Source: Cinnamomum chago
Taxonomy: Eukaryota; Streptophyta; Magnoliopsida; Laurales; Lauraceae
Length of the DNA: 64,000 nucleotides
Reading direction: 5' to 3'
Assembly (NCBI GenBank): GCA_038049695.1
Contig: CP142460.1
Location: 37,296,001-37,360,000 of the forward strand
The position numbers were made by a program, and so were the translations under genes. The notes under the pieces are model-generated. The model saw nothing but the letters and a program-made list of their open reading frames with translations. It was not told the DNA's origin and ran no database searches. Below, in pieces: positions 22,697 through 34,119 of the stretch (position 1 is its first letter; the number at the start of each line of letters is the position of its first letter).

Positions 22697-24250
22697 ACGT
22701 TCACCTTCACTGTCAAATGATCACACACTCATGCTCTTAGTTTTGACTTTGGAATCCAAGATTCTATCTTGCATTTGCATATGTTTTTCAAATGATTTAT
22801 TCGTGCATGTTTTTAGAATCCAAATACACTTTTGAAAACCTATTTCTTCATGCATTATTTTGGAAAATCAAATTAAGAATCTAGGTTTGTGATTTGCATA
22901 TATTCCTCATTTTTAGAATCATTTTATTATGCTTAAATCACACTGGCCTTGAGTTCCAAGTTTCATCTTTGGAATATTGAAAAATCTGCAGGAACTCATC
23001 CCAGGCTAGTTTGGTCGGTCGACCAACCCTGTACCCGGTCGACCGACCAAACTGACTGTTGGGAAAACAGCCAGTGTACCCAGTCGACCGAGCCATGCCC
23101 AGGTCGACCAGGTAACTAGCTGTTGGGCCAATATGACCGTTGGGCCAAGTCGACCCGGGGGTCATGGGGTCGACCAGGCCAACTAGCCGTTGGATTGTTT
23201 TTTGTATATAAGTCCATTTCATTCCCTTCTTTCAAAAGGCTTGATCATTGAATCTTTGGAACCCCATTGAAGCCTAAAGAAGAGGAATAAGCTAAGAGAG
23301 CTAGAAGGCTATTGGAAATCAAATGTTTGAGATGTAAAAGGTATATCTTTCTAGTTAATTTTGATTTCCATTCCATTTAAAATCAATGCATGTTTAACTC
23401 TTTGTATTTTCATATATGCATGATTTCTAGCTTTAAAAGAGATGTTTTACAAACACAATATCACCTTTGGAATATTAGATTGTTTTGCAAACATTCTTGT
23501 CTAAATCACATGTGTTCTTAGTCGTTAATCTTCTTACAACTTGTTTAGTACTTTCTTTCAAGTTGCTTGAACTTTTCATGTGATTAGCATATAACTTCAA
23601 TCATCATTTTCTGAGCTTAGATTTTAAAATGCATCAAGCATTCATTTAATAGCTTCATTTTAGACTTTCATTGAAGTAAATATTCATACACTTTGTGCAC
23701 ACACTTTAGCTTGTTGTTGTGTATGTTTGTACCTTGATTTAAACTTTCATATCAGCCTATTTAAGAGGCAATTCTATTGAGCTTAACTTGTATCTCTTTG
23801 AGTGTTTGTGCAGACACTTCCTTAAGAGAAATCTTTCATTTGTAAAGGTTATTGCTTAGCCTAAGAAAAGCACATTATAAAGGTTATTGCTTAGCCTTGG
23901 AAAAGCATCTTGTAGAGGTTGTTGTTTAGCCTAGAAAAACAACATTGTAAAGGTTATTGCTTAGCCTATTGAAAAGCATAGATAGTGGAAATCCGGTGGG
24001 GTGATTAGATCACAAGCCGGTAGTGGATGTAGGCATTGAGGCCAAACCACTATAAATCTTTGTGTAATGGTGTATGCTTGTGGTGATTTCTTTTATTAGC
24101 TTCCGCAGCTTGTTTGGTAAATCATCACTTGTGACTAGTTTATTTTAAAGAAATTAAAATTGGTCTAAATTGGTAACATATTGTAGCTCACCCTATTCAC
24201 CCCCCCCCCCCCCCCCCGGCCCCTCTAGGGTTAGGATCCCAGGACTTTCA
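22697..24250 (+). repeat. LTR of SIRE-derived F (1554 bp, lacks outermost bases)
   Basis: Aligns with LTR E from about its 27th base and ends GGACTTTCA at 24250. It has the palindrome cluster (23010-23190), the TATATAAG box (about 23206), the four-copy R/U5 repeat (23845-23985), an extra 80-bp piece at 24031-24110 and a poly-C run of about 19 bases (24200-24218). Confidence 0.88.
23005..23215 (+). promoter_or_regulatory. Palindrome cluster and TATA box of SIRE F LTR
   Basis: GGTCGACC-type words recur about seven times between 23015 and 23176, followed by TATATAAG at about 23206. Compared with E there is one additional repeated phrase (AATATGACCGTTGGGCC) and scattered C-to-T changes at CpG sites. 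Confidence 0.65.
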
Positions 24251-24265
24251 ATTGGTATCAGAGCC
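24251..24265 (+). other. Primer binding site (tRNA-iMet) of F
   Basis: ATTGGTATCAGAGCC follows the LTR end directly, identical to that of E. Confidence 0.9.
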
Positions 24266-24348
24266 TCGTGCTCTATTTCAAAATCAAGTGTTTGGAACTC
24301 TTGATTAGGTGTAAAAACCTAGAGTCAAAACCCTAGTGTTGTGCTTTC

Positions 24349-25761
24349 ATGAAAATCATTAGAATGGATTCCACTTTGATAGATTGTTTAGATTCTTGTG
24401 TAGATTCTTCTACACCCCTCCTTCTTTCTTCCATTAGAGATTCAAACCCTCAAATTAATGAATCTCAATTTGATTTAAAAGAAGAAGAAAATGATTATAA
24501 TGAAGCTGACCTTCAACAAGCCTATGAGGAATTATATACTTTGTCCTTAGAGCTTGATAAGAAAAATAAAAAATTAAGAGAAGAATCAAAAAATCTAAAC
24601 AAAGAATTAGTTTCTTCAAAATATGAACTTCGAGAAAAAGAAGAAGTTATGCAATGCTTAGACTCTAAGTTTATGATCTCTTTGCATAACCTATCTAATA
24701 TTAAAGAAGATCTAAATAAATTAAAGATAGGAAATGATGATCTTAAAAAGGAAAATTCAAAACTAAGAGATCAATTACAAAGGCAAGACAAAAACACTAA
24801 CAACCTAGAATCCAAGTTGACCATTTCTAAGGAAAATTTATCTAATTCTCAAAATAAGATAAAAACTCTAGAACTTGGATCTAATGTTATTAATGAACTT
24901 AAATTTGATTTAAAACTTTCTCATGAAGAACTAATCACGTATAAGGAAATTGAAAATGAACTATTAAAAGTCAAAAACGAAAATGCAATCCTTATAAACA
25001 ACGTCACTCAACTTGAAAGTTACAAACAAAAGTTTGAGTGCAAATTTACCCAAGGTGAAGAGAAATTTGAAAAATTATTTAGATTGGGTAAATCACAAAG
25101 AGATAGGACGGGTCTTGGATTTTATAAGTATACTTCGCATGGCCCTAAATTCACCAGCACTTTTGTGAAAGGTGAGTTCTCTTTCTCTAGCACTCCTTCT
25201 TCTATGCCCAAAACAAAATGTCATTCTTGTGGTAAGGAAAAGCATTTCAAATTTGAGTGCAAATTAAGGAAAAGTCATATGTCTAAACCCATCTTTGAAC
25301 CTAAGAAAATTAAATCTAATTCTATGAAGGGTGAGACTTTGAATTCCAAGGAAGTCTCTAAGAAACTCAAACAAGTTAAAACAATTCAAAAAGAGTCATC
25401 CAAGATAGACTTTAAAAGGACTAATAGTCAAAATAAATCTATAAAAAAGAAACTTCTCTCTTTATCTCCTTTAACCTTGGAAATGAAAGAATTCTTGAAA
25501 AAGGTTGAAAAGTTAAAATTAAAGGTCAAAAGACAAAAAGCGGGAGGAAAAGCTAAAAGAAATGAGAAGAATAAAAAGAAAATGAAACACCAACTTCCAA
25601 AGACTAATCATCAATCTAAAATAGTCAAACCTCAAAGATTTGATGTCAAGTCTAAAAGAATTCAATCCTTATCTCCTTTAGTTGGTGGAAATTCAAAATT
25701 AGACTCCAAAGCCCAAGACCTTAGATGGACACCTAAGGTTAGACCTTTAGAAAATTACTAA
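24349..25761 (+). CDS. Gag-like protein of a non-autonomous SIRE-derived element (470 aa)
   Basis: The frame opens about 100 bases after the LTR, the place where gag begins in SIRE elements. It starts 'MKIIRMDSTLIDCLDS'; the second methionine (24364) has the better context (A at -3, G at +4) and may be the true start. An acidic N-terminus leads into a long coiled coil (about residues 55-235, with 'QAYEELYTLSLELDKKNKKL'), then a CX2CX4HX4C zinc knuckle ('CHSCGKEKHFKFEC', about residue 290) and a very basic tail rich in K-R-N-K. The N-terminal UBN2-type capsid region present in element G (20191-21049) is absent, and no protease, integrase or reverse transcriptase follows. It resembles the C-terminal half of SIRE gag. 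A possible role is RNA binding or interaction with gag of full SIRE elements, but this is inference; it may simply be a fossil. Confidence 0.75.
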   Translation: MKIIRMDSTLIDCLDSCVDSSTPLLLSSIRDSNPQINESQFDLKEEENDYNEADLQQAYEELYTLSLELDKKNKKLREESKNLNKELVSSKYELREKEEVMQCLDSKFMISLHNLSNIKEDLNKLKIGNDDLKKENSKLRDQLQRQDKNTNNLESKLTISKENLSNSQNKIKTLELGSNVINELKFDLKLSHEELITYKEIENELLKVKNENAILINNVTQLESYKQKFECKFTQGEEKFEKLFRLGKSQRDRTGLGFYKYTSHGPKFTSTFVKGEFSFSSTPSSMPKTKCHSCGKEKHFKFECKLRKSHMSKPIFEPKKIKSNSMKGETLNSKEVSKKLKQVKTIQKESSKIDFKRTNSQNKSIKKKLLSLSPLTLEMKEFLKKVEKLKLKVKRQKAGGKAKRNEKNKKKMKHQLPKTNHQSKIVKPQRFDVKSKRIQSLSPLVGGNSKLDSKAQDLRWTPKVRPLENY

Positions 25762-26108
25762 GGCTTTTTAGATAGACAGGACCAACCTTTTCTCATAGTT
25801 ATATGTCTAGTTGGTCTTGTATCTCGTTCATTATACTCTCTCAATATCTCTTTAGCTTTTAGATTCATTTGGTTAAGTCTTGTTTGTTGAAAATGCATTT
25901 TGAATTTAAAAAAGGTACTTTATGATTAAATGCATGATTATGATCAATTTGATTTGAAAAAGCTTAAAAGTTATTCATTCTCAATCAATTGATTTGCTTT
26001 TCAAATTGTTTATTTTTTGAAATGGATTCATAGTAAAACCATTATTTTGTCAAAATTAAATGTTTTTGAAAATGTCATTTATCTTACAAGTCTTCTTCTC
26101 TTTAAAAG

Positions 26109-26181
26109 GAATTATTTAGAATTGATTTTGTAAAATCTCTTTTCTAAAACTTCTAGAATTATTTAGAATTGATTTTGTAAA
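26109..26181 (+). repeat. Duplicated 26-bp segment at the F/C junction
   Basis: The segment starting GAATTATTTAGAATTGATTTT (26109-26134) is repeated at 26156-26181, 47 bases later. The second copy abuts copia C. E has only the first copy. It marks the junction as a repair or recombination product, not a clean insertion. Confidence 0.75.
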
Positions 26182-26399
26182 GTCTGTCGTAAAGACGGTA
26201 AAGATAATTTGTCAGACAAAACCAATTTATTATTTGAAAAACATAAACTAATAACTCCCACCGAAATAGCGTCTGCCTTAGCGTCAGATCCCAGGTTGAC
26301 AAAGATTTCTCCATCACTGAGCCTCCTGGTTTCCCTGAAACCCTATAATGGATCACATATGTGATTAGTTGACCCGGAGTCCACACACCAAGATTCTGA

Positions 26400-27004
26400 A
26401 GTACCAGTTGCAAAACTAACTTCAGAAATAAGTGACTCAATCATACCTGAGGTCTTCTTCTTAGACAGATATTCTGGACAATTCCTTTTCCAATGTCATG
26501 TCTTACCACAATGGAAACACTTTCCTTTTGACCCTGAACCATTTGCCTTGGCCACGCCACCATTAGGACCATTCTCCACCTTAGGACCTTTTGGAACTGA
26601 TTTCTTTTTGCCTTTCCGCCCTTTGCCTTTCGGCTTGGACTTGGCATCTAACTTTTCTGTCACTAGGGCAATTGGCTTCTTCTTCATTATCCCTTTAATC
26701 ACCATCAGCTGGCTAGACAGCTCAGCCAGATTCAGATTCATCTTATTCATATTATAATTAACCTTTAAATTGTTGAATGACTCTGGCAATGACTCAAGGA
26801 TTATGTCGATCTGCGATTCTGCATCAATCGCAGCTCCCAGTACATCTTACTCATTTAATGAGTCCATCATTTTTAACATGTGTTCATGTACTGATGTACC
26901 TTCAGACATCTTGGTGCTATTGAACACCCTCATAGCAGCAGGCCTGCCCTGTTCCGCAAACATCTCCTTTAAGTTTGATAAAATATCATATGCAATCTTA
27001 TAAG
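26400..27004 (-). pseudogene. Copia C gag, C-terminal part, with zinc knuckle
   Basis: The translation has 'NNLKVNYNMNKMNLNLAELSSQL', a lysine-glycine-rich linker and the zinc knuckle start 'CFHCGKT' (about 26510). It is collinear with D gag (43100-43640). A protease-start segment of the 'CVDSG' type follows between 26400 and 26330. The N-terminal part is at 28767-29058, across the inserted solo LTR. Confidence 0.85.
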
Positions 27005-28766
27005 ATATGGAATATAGGTGGGCCATTTAGATAGGTTTCAAAAACTTTTGATCCACTTCATGCAGGGATCAACTATCTAGAACGCAACAAAACCCAATCC
27101 AGGATGCAATCCCTCAAACTCATAAATTATGTACAGCAATATAATCTATCTAGAAGATAGAAAACAACACCTAAACATGCAACCACGAAATCTACAACAT
27201 ACAAGGATGTAGATTATACCTTTGGAGCTTTGTAGTGCTCTAATGGAGAAGTTGATCTCTTTCTTTGATGAAGAACGCTTTCACTTAATCAAATCAGAAT
27301 CTCCAACACCCTTTGATCTTCCACGCTATGACCCGTATCAGATTCTCTTTTCTCAAGAAGATGGTGGAATCTCGATGAGAAAACCCTAAAGGAAACTAGA
27401 AGAGAACTAGAAGAGGGAAAAGATGTGCAACAACTTGCACAAGAGAGGAAGATGATGATGGGCGTGAATCCCTAGGTGGAATCAATGCATGGGACGTCTA
27501 AGCCTCCTCTCTCTCCTTTTATAACACTTAAGCAACCTCCTCTTACTAATTGGAATAGAAGTCTTACTTCCATAACAATTAGTTGCTTACCAAATCACAA
27601 TTAGAAATCTTATTTCAAATATGATTAGTAACTTCCTCTTTTACTAATTAAAACAGAAGTCTCACTTCCATTAATAATTAGTAACTTACTATTACCACAA
27701 TTAGAAGTCTCACTTCAAATAGAAATAGTAACTTTCTATTTCCTTTTAGAGTTCTACTATAATTAGTATCTTTCTAATATCTTGGGCTAGCGTGGGGACC
27801 ACTAGGGATTCCTTAGAAAGCTAGCTCCAACTGGGACACACGACCCCACATCTCATGTGTAATCCGGGCCCAAAGTTAATTGCAAATAACTCTACATATA
27901 AATGCAATTGAACTCCAGTCCTAGGAATATATTACAATGAAGACCCTAAACTTTCTCAGTACCACAAGTAGGCCCCTCCATCTATATCCATGGATCAATT
28001 GGACCTGTCCACCAAAATAGATCCATATCTTACTATCCTTGAGCCCCAATTAATTATAATGATCATTTGGTACCAATCCAATTAACTCTTAATCGGAATG
28101 GGTGCGCACTTACCAATGATAAATCCATTAATTGGCACAAGGGGATATTAAAGATAGATTCCATCTTTACTATTGAATGTTCCCACAGCTCTACTACCAC
28201 GTACCCAAATCACCGAGGTGTTGACTTACAATTGGCCTCACTCATTGGTGACTCAAAGCAAATGAATAGATAGAAACTTGAGTTCATTAATGTCTCAGGA
28301 TTATGAGCCTATTACTAGGGACTTATGAGAGCAGACCTTAAAGAAAAGACAGTGTACATAAGGTGCTTCTCATGGTCCTTCAATACATCCAATGTACCAG
28401 CACCATGATCCAGAATCTTACATTCTGATGATCGAGACAAATCACACTATCTCATAGTGATCAAAGTGTTGCAACCTTGTCAGATGAGATGCCCAATCTC
28501 ATCACTGGTTGTGAAGTTATTCAAGTATAAGATTTGCAATACATGTCTCCTATATATGGATCTCATCCACACACATGTATTACATCTAGTATACTTGTGG
28601 ACTCCGGTTCATCTCATGAACCATTATATCATTTGTATTAGTTATGTGCAAACAAGTAATAAAACACCATTCATCTCATGAAAGGAAAGCAATAATATAT
28701 ATTGATAAATAAACAAATTAATCAATTTATTCATCATATACTGGTATTGAGACAATAAAACTAACA
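27005..28766 (-). mobile_element. Solo copia LTR inserted in gag of C (about 1762 bp)
   Basis: This minus-strand LTR is of the same family as the LTRs of A-D (on its strand it starts TGTTAGTTTTATTGTC and ends near CCTATATTCCA). No internal sequence adjoins it, and copia C gag runs on at both sides, so it is a solo LTR in C. I see no clean target duplication; the terminal bases at the left edge have diverged. It carries four U3 13-bp inverted repeats, one of them decayed (27555-27730), and a TATAAAAGG box at about 27515-27523. Confidence 0.85.
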
Positions 28767-29058
28767 GTTGGTGTTGCAAAACACCAGACATGGATGCCAG
28801 AATGTAGCATCTGGCCATCTCATCGTCTTTGGCCCATTGGGTGTAAAGCTCCTTTTCTACTTTCGATGCATCTGGGCCAGGCTCATCAAGGGGAGTTTTG
28901 GTAAGGACATATTTATATCCTGAAGCAGTCAGGACAATATCCAGGTCCCGTTTCCAGTCTAGATAGTTGGCTCCCACCAACTTATTCTGGTTGAGGATGG
29001 TCGCAAGTGGATTGAAAGTACTTGAATTCATGCTTGAAATATTGTAGCACATAACCAT
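28767..29058 (-). pseudogene. Copia C gag, N-terminal part
   Basis: The translation starts at 29058 with 'MVMCYNISSMNSSTFNPLAT' and continues 'LDWKRDLDIVLTASGYKYVL' and 'QWAKDDEMARCYILASM', matching D gag at 43950-43660. The frame is cut by the solo LTR on its left. Confidence 0.88.
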
Positions 29059-30878
29059 ACATTCAATTAATGAATTTAAATGACATTAGGGTTTAGTATT
29101 CTAACAAATTTATGTGGGAATCCTCATAACCGCTAAATTTAGAATACATCGGAATCCCAATCCCCGGGGTATGCCTCCTTGGGGAGTGCGAATACCACCT
29201 AGATTGGTGCGGATCAACGCTGGTCAAAATAAGGATTAAGACTAACTATCCATGATCCCCTTCATTCATTATTATCTAGGTATCTCATGCCAAATAATGA
29301 ATGACTCCCGATTATCTTCGATTTCTAAGATTTATGAGGCAAATCCTTGGGGATACTACATCATTATTTTAGTTAAGTGTGACCCACCAACTAGCATTGC
29401 ATGACAACCGTTGCGGGCAGCTCCTTCTTGGGGAGTGAGCCCCCGCCCCGTATCACCAACACTATCCATAGGAGATCCATATCTAGTAACCAGACAAGTA
29501 AAAGCCCTCATGGGGAACGGTTATTTTCAAGATGGTGCGAGGCTAATACTTTCCTTACAATGGACCTATGGTGGAAAACCATGGGGACTTCTAAATATAA
29601 ATGCCCCGCTCCCACTTAATATTTTAGAATTGAGAATTTTCTTATAGGTTTATGGGCCCACATATATAGACATCAAATCATCTCATGATATGACCAATGA
29701 TTGGTTCCAAGTTAAGTTATTTTATGGAAAGTCCAGTTTTTTAAATTAGTGTTACCAATGGATCCATCTCATGGGCCCATCAACTCTATTTAGAACTCTT
29801 TCCAAAAATTAATTTGATTTGACCAATTTTGGTAATTGCTATGTTTGGATCAGATTTGGAAATATTCTATAAATGCAACCATCCACAAATAGAAAGTGCA
29901 AAAATAGAACTAGTCCTCTCCTCCACATGGCCCAAGCGCAACAGACTTCTTGGACTTCTAGACTTTCCAAAACTTTGAAATTCCTCAAACTCTTTCGAGA
30001 TCTCCAAAACACTTTTGGTAACCTTGAAACTCATTGATTAGGAGTCCAACTTCACTTTCCTTCTTCGTCTCAGACATCACCAGAATTAACAAATTTGAAA
30101 AATTACATAAATTCCTATGCCTCAATTATGAGACTTACATGGTAATCTAAATATGAAAATAAAAGGGCTGTAGGGAAATTCACCATGCCTTGCCCTTTCA
30201 CAGGAAACCAAGGAAACCATGATGCCCTTTACAAGTAGCCCAAAATAACCATCAACCATAAAAGGAAAGTAAAAGACTTGTGGGCCATATGGATAGGGCA
30301 TTATCACCTACAAGTTAGTATCTCATACAGCAAAGCATCTCACAAAACCAGGTTACCAAACCACAATGGAAAAACAAGATGCCAAAGGTTGCCACTTCTA
30401 TAAAGTATGCGCTTCGAAATGGGGGTGCGGGGGTGTCCCCCGACTGGGGTAGAGTTGCTCGGTCAGCTCGCGGGGGTGCTGCCCCGGGACCAAAAAATCC
30501 GGATCAAAGAACAAAGTGATCCTGTGTGCCCGGTCGACTGGCCAGAGGGCTTGGTCAACCGGCCCTACAGGCACCCGGTCAACCGAGCACGGGGCTAGGT
30601 CGACCCGCCTGACGAAGGCAGAAAATTGGTTTTCTCAATTCAAGTCCAAACACCTCCAAAATGCTTCTAAAGGCTCTCAATAGCTTCCTTCCATCCTTCC
30701 ATCATTATTAAACCCTTTTGTGACTATCCAAACATAGATTCACTAATAAACAAAGCAAATCCATTAAAAACTAATCCGTACATAGCCCTTGCTCTATCCT
30801 CTTCGCATCTCATGCAAAGATTAGAACAAGCTTACTGATCTAACATGATAAGAGATGAGGTATGGCTCTGATACCAAT
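29059..30878 (-). other. Long untranslated leader of copia C with primer site
   Basis: About 1.8 kb between the 5' LTR and gag has no recognisable domain and matches the D leader (43951-45670). The minus strand reads ATTGGTATCAGAG next to the LTR (about 30865-30878). A palindrome cluster sits at 30525-30605, about 270 bp after the LTR. Open frames here, such as those near 29401-29647 and 30407-30598, are not conserved as protein between C and D. Confidence 0.75.
30525..30605 (-). repeat. Palindrome cluster in copia C leader (GGTCGACC type)
   Basis: CCCGGTCGACTGGCC, TTGGTCAACCGGCC, CCCGGTCAACCGAGC and TAGGTCGACCCGCC occur within 80 bp. The D leader has the same cluster at 45335-45405, there with undecayed GGTCGACC words. 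Confidence 0.7.
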
Positions 30879-31037
30879 AGTTGGAAATAAGTGGGCCTCG
30901 TGGATAGGTTTTCAATACTTTTTGACCCACTTGACTTAGGGATCAACTATCCAGAAGGCTATAAAACCCAATCCAAGATCCATGTCCTCAATCTCAGCCA
31001 TCATGATCAGTAAATAAACCTATCAAGAAGATAGAAC

Positions 31038-32605
31038 TGTTGGAATATAGGTGGGCCTTCCAAACAGGTTTCAAAAACTTTTGACCCACTTAATGCAGGG
31101 ATCAATTGTCTAGAATGCATTAAACCCAATCCAGGATGCAATTCCTCAAACTCATAGCCATGTACAGCAACAAATATTATCTAGAAGATAGAAAATAGCA
31201 CATAAACATGAAACCACGAAATCCACAACATACAAGGATGTAGATATACCTTTGGAGCTTTGTTGTGCTCTAATGGAGGATTTGAGTTCTTTACTATGAT
31301 GATGAACACCTTCACAATCCAATTCAGAATCTTCAACTCCTTTTGATCTTCCATGCTATGACCCATATTAGATCTCTTTTCTCAAGAAGATGGTGGAATC
31401 TTCAAGAGAAAACCTAACTAGTAACTCTAAGGAACTTAAGGTGAAAGAGAGGGGAACTTAGAGAAGAAGAGGACTTGTGCAACTCTTGCACAAAGGGGCT
31501 GCTCTTGCACTAAGTATTATGCACGACCATGAGGGGTGGATTCCCCTTTTTATAGCCCTCCATAACTCCTCTTTTCCTATTTGAAATAGAAGTTTAACTC
31601 CCATTACAAAATAGTAAACTTCTCCCTTGCTAGTTGCCATAGAAGTCTCACTTCCACAACAATTAGTAGCTTTCTCCTTTCTAATTAAAATAGAAGTCCT
31701 ACTTCCATTAATAATTAGAAGCTTACCATTACCACTATTAGAAGTCTCACTTCAAATAGAAATAGTAACCTTCCTTTTAGAGTTCAAGTAGAATTAGTAT
31801 CTTTCTAATAAATTGGGCTAGAGTGGGGACCACTAGGGTTTCCTTAGAAAGCTGGCTCCAACTGGGACACGCGACCCCACATCTCATGTGCAATCCGGGC
31901 CCACAGTTAATTGCAAATAACTCCACTATATAAATGCAATTGCACTCCAGTCTTAGGAATAAATTACAATGAAGACCCTAAACTTCCACATTGCCACATG
32001 TAGGCCCCTCCATCTATATCCATGTATCAAATGGACCTGTCCACCAAATTAGATCCATATCTTATTATCCTTGAGCCCCAATTAATTATAATGATCATTT
32101 GGTACCGATCCAATTAACTCTTAACCGGAATGGGTGCGCACTTACCAATGATAAATCCATTAATTGGCAAAAGGGGATATTAAAGATAGATTCCATCTTG
32201 ACCATTGAATGTTCCCACAGCTCTACTACCACGTACCCAAATCACCGAGGTGTTGACCTACAATTGGCCTCACTCATTGGTGACTCAAAACAAATGCATA
32301 GATGGAAACTTGAGTTCATTAATGTCTCAGGATTATGAGCCTATTGATAGGGAATTATGAGAGCAAACTTTAAAATAAAGACAGTGTATATAAGGTGCTT
32401 CTCATGGTCCTTCAATACATCCAATGTACCAGCACCATGATCCGGAATCTTACATTCCGATGATCGAGACAAATCACACTATCTCATAGTGATCAAGGTG
32501 TTGCAACCTTGTCAGATGAGATGTCCAATCTCATCACTGGTTGTGAAGATATTTGAGTATAAGATTTGCAATACATGTCTCATGTATGTGGATCTCATCC
32601 ATACA
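31038..32605 (-). repeat. 3' LTR of copia D, inner part (continues at 39754-39952)
   Basis: The left end starts TGTTGGAATATAGG (plus strand), next to the LTR stub of C. The LTR runs to 32605 and resumes at 39754 after the solo LTR, ending ACTAACA at 39952. Total about 1767 bp. U3 13-bp repeats are at about 31586-31755 and the TATA box (minus strand, CTATAAAAAGG) at 31546-31556. Confidence 0.9.
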
Positions 32606-34119
32606 TGTTAGACCCCGACCCAGACCAATTCGATTAGTGTGCGATTAGTATGTGTTTAGTTCTAAGTGGGTTTAGTTGTCGTTGGATTAGAAGTAATTAG
32701 TTTAGTCTTGGACATAGCTTTGGGAATTTTGAGAACGTTTAGTATTAGTCTGACACACTCAGGAAGGCCTGAGTGCACTTGTAAGCATGGGAAGATCGTG
32801 TCGGATTCCGTGTGATTGTGATTTTGATTTCATTCGAGTGATTTTTCTAGAAGTTACAACTTTCGCTTTAAGGCCATTCGTGTTTGAAGCCCAAAAACCC
32901 ATGTTTTGGCCCAAAGAGGGTAAAATTGTCTTTTATGCACAAATCTGGACACAATTTTCGAGATCTCAAAACCATGTCAAAAATATACTTTTTGGAAACT
33001 AGATATTTCGACGATCGTTTTATCCTTCTTCGTCGAAGTCATCCGAGGCCCTCAAAGTCGTGTTTTGGTCACTTCAAGGTTCAACTAGTTGGGGCCCATT
33101 CTCATCACTTAACCCCATCTCCCTCTCTTTCCATTCACTTTACCAAATCTCTGCAACTCTCTTGACCTAGGGTTGAAAAACCCCTTTTCCCTTCCCACTT
33201 CCTCACCTTACATGAGCTAGCTAGAAGACTCCAAAGAAGATTCCAAGGCTACCATTTTCTTCCCCTCATCTCAAGCTTCCTATTGATATCTTCTTCTTGA
33301 AAGCTAAGGTTGAGAAAGCCCTCCATTTGTCTTCATTTCTTTTGCTTGACCTTCTTTAGGTAAGAGCTTCCACTCATATCTTTCATGGAGTTATTTTGGT
33401 TCCTCAAGATCATGTTTTTCATGTTTGCAAACCCTTTTGTTAAAATGGGTTCTTTGGTTCCATTTTGAGTAAGTTGTGTGGTTTTCTCTTGGGTTTTCTT
33501 GTAGTGTTTGTCACGCCCCCGAAACAGAAACCTCGGGGGCGGGAATTGGGATTAAGGATAAATGTATTTTTCTTCTCCCAAGATCCGCGTGTGTGAAGAC
33601 AACACATTCTGAATATTTTGCGGAAGCTTTTGTGGCATTGCGACCCGGAGTCCGTGGCCATCGGATTCCGCATCGCACTAAACCATTAGCATATAGCTAT
33701 CATATCAAGAATCATATCAGACTGGAGTAAACCATCACAATAAATTACAGAGCTGACAGTAACAGGATATTACAATCTCAAATATATTCAAGTTACAATT
33801 ATCAATGTACATTAATTAAGAATCCCAAGAAAAAGGCTAACAAAAGCCATACAACAAGAAGCTATTAACTACTACCCAGATGTGACGTAACTCCGATGTC
33901 AGACTCAATGTCTACATGACATAGCCGACAAAACAACCTGCAAGGCATGGCTCCAAAGCCAACAAAACACTCAACTCGGGGCGAAGAAATCTGAACCTGA
34001 GTACCAAAAGTAGTGGGTCAGACACGACGGTCTGGCAGGTGGATGAAAAGATCACAAATATACTAAAGAGTAAAACATATAATAAATCATGCTAATCGAT
34101 CAAGTACTGCATATAATTA

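Larger units (their letters stand above)
22697..26181 (+). mobile_element. SIRE-derived element F: LTR, primer site, intact gag-like frame
   Basis: Same structure as E (LTR, tRNA-iMet primer site, gag-like frame, about 400 bp AT-rich tail) and about 97-98% like it by eye. The first roughly 26 bases of the LTR are absent, replaced by the head-to-head junction with LTR G. At the right end a 26-bp segment (26109-26134) recurs at 26156-26181, then copia C begins. There is no pol and no 3' LTR. The gag-like frame is open for 470 codons, so the coding part looks whole. Confidence 0.85.
26183..31037 (-). mobile_element. Ty1/copia element C: LTR stub, leader, gag and start of protease
   Basis: On the minus strand: a 5' LTR remnant (31037 to about 30879), tRNA-iMet primer site, a leader of about 1.8 kb, gag (29058 to about 26400, split by a solo LTR at 27005-28766), then the protease start, ending at 26183 against element F. 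It is the same family as D. The pol half is not in the window. The LTR is cut by the left end of element D. The gag remnant has a few breaks apart from the insertion. Confidence 0.88.

Noticed and set aside
9768-26181. E and F as a simple local duplication that includes their left neighbours
   Set aside because: The minus-strand LTRs to their left (H and G) are far more diverged from each other than E is from F, and the 1.27 kb spacer is present only beside E.
27005-28766. A 5-bp target duplication for the solo LTR in copia C
   Set aside because: The flanks (TATAAG and GTTGG) do not match, so I could not support a duplication and did not report one.
29401-30598. Open frames in the copia C leader as a small gene
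   Set aside because: The corresponding D leader (44300-45400) does not keep the frames, and the region is the untranslated leader of the element.
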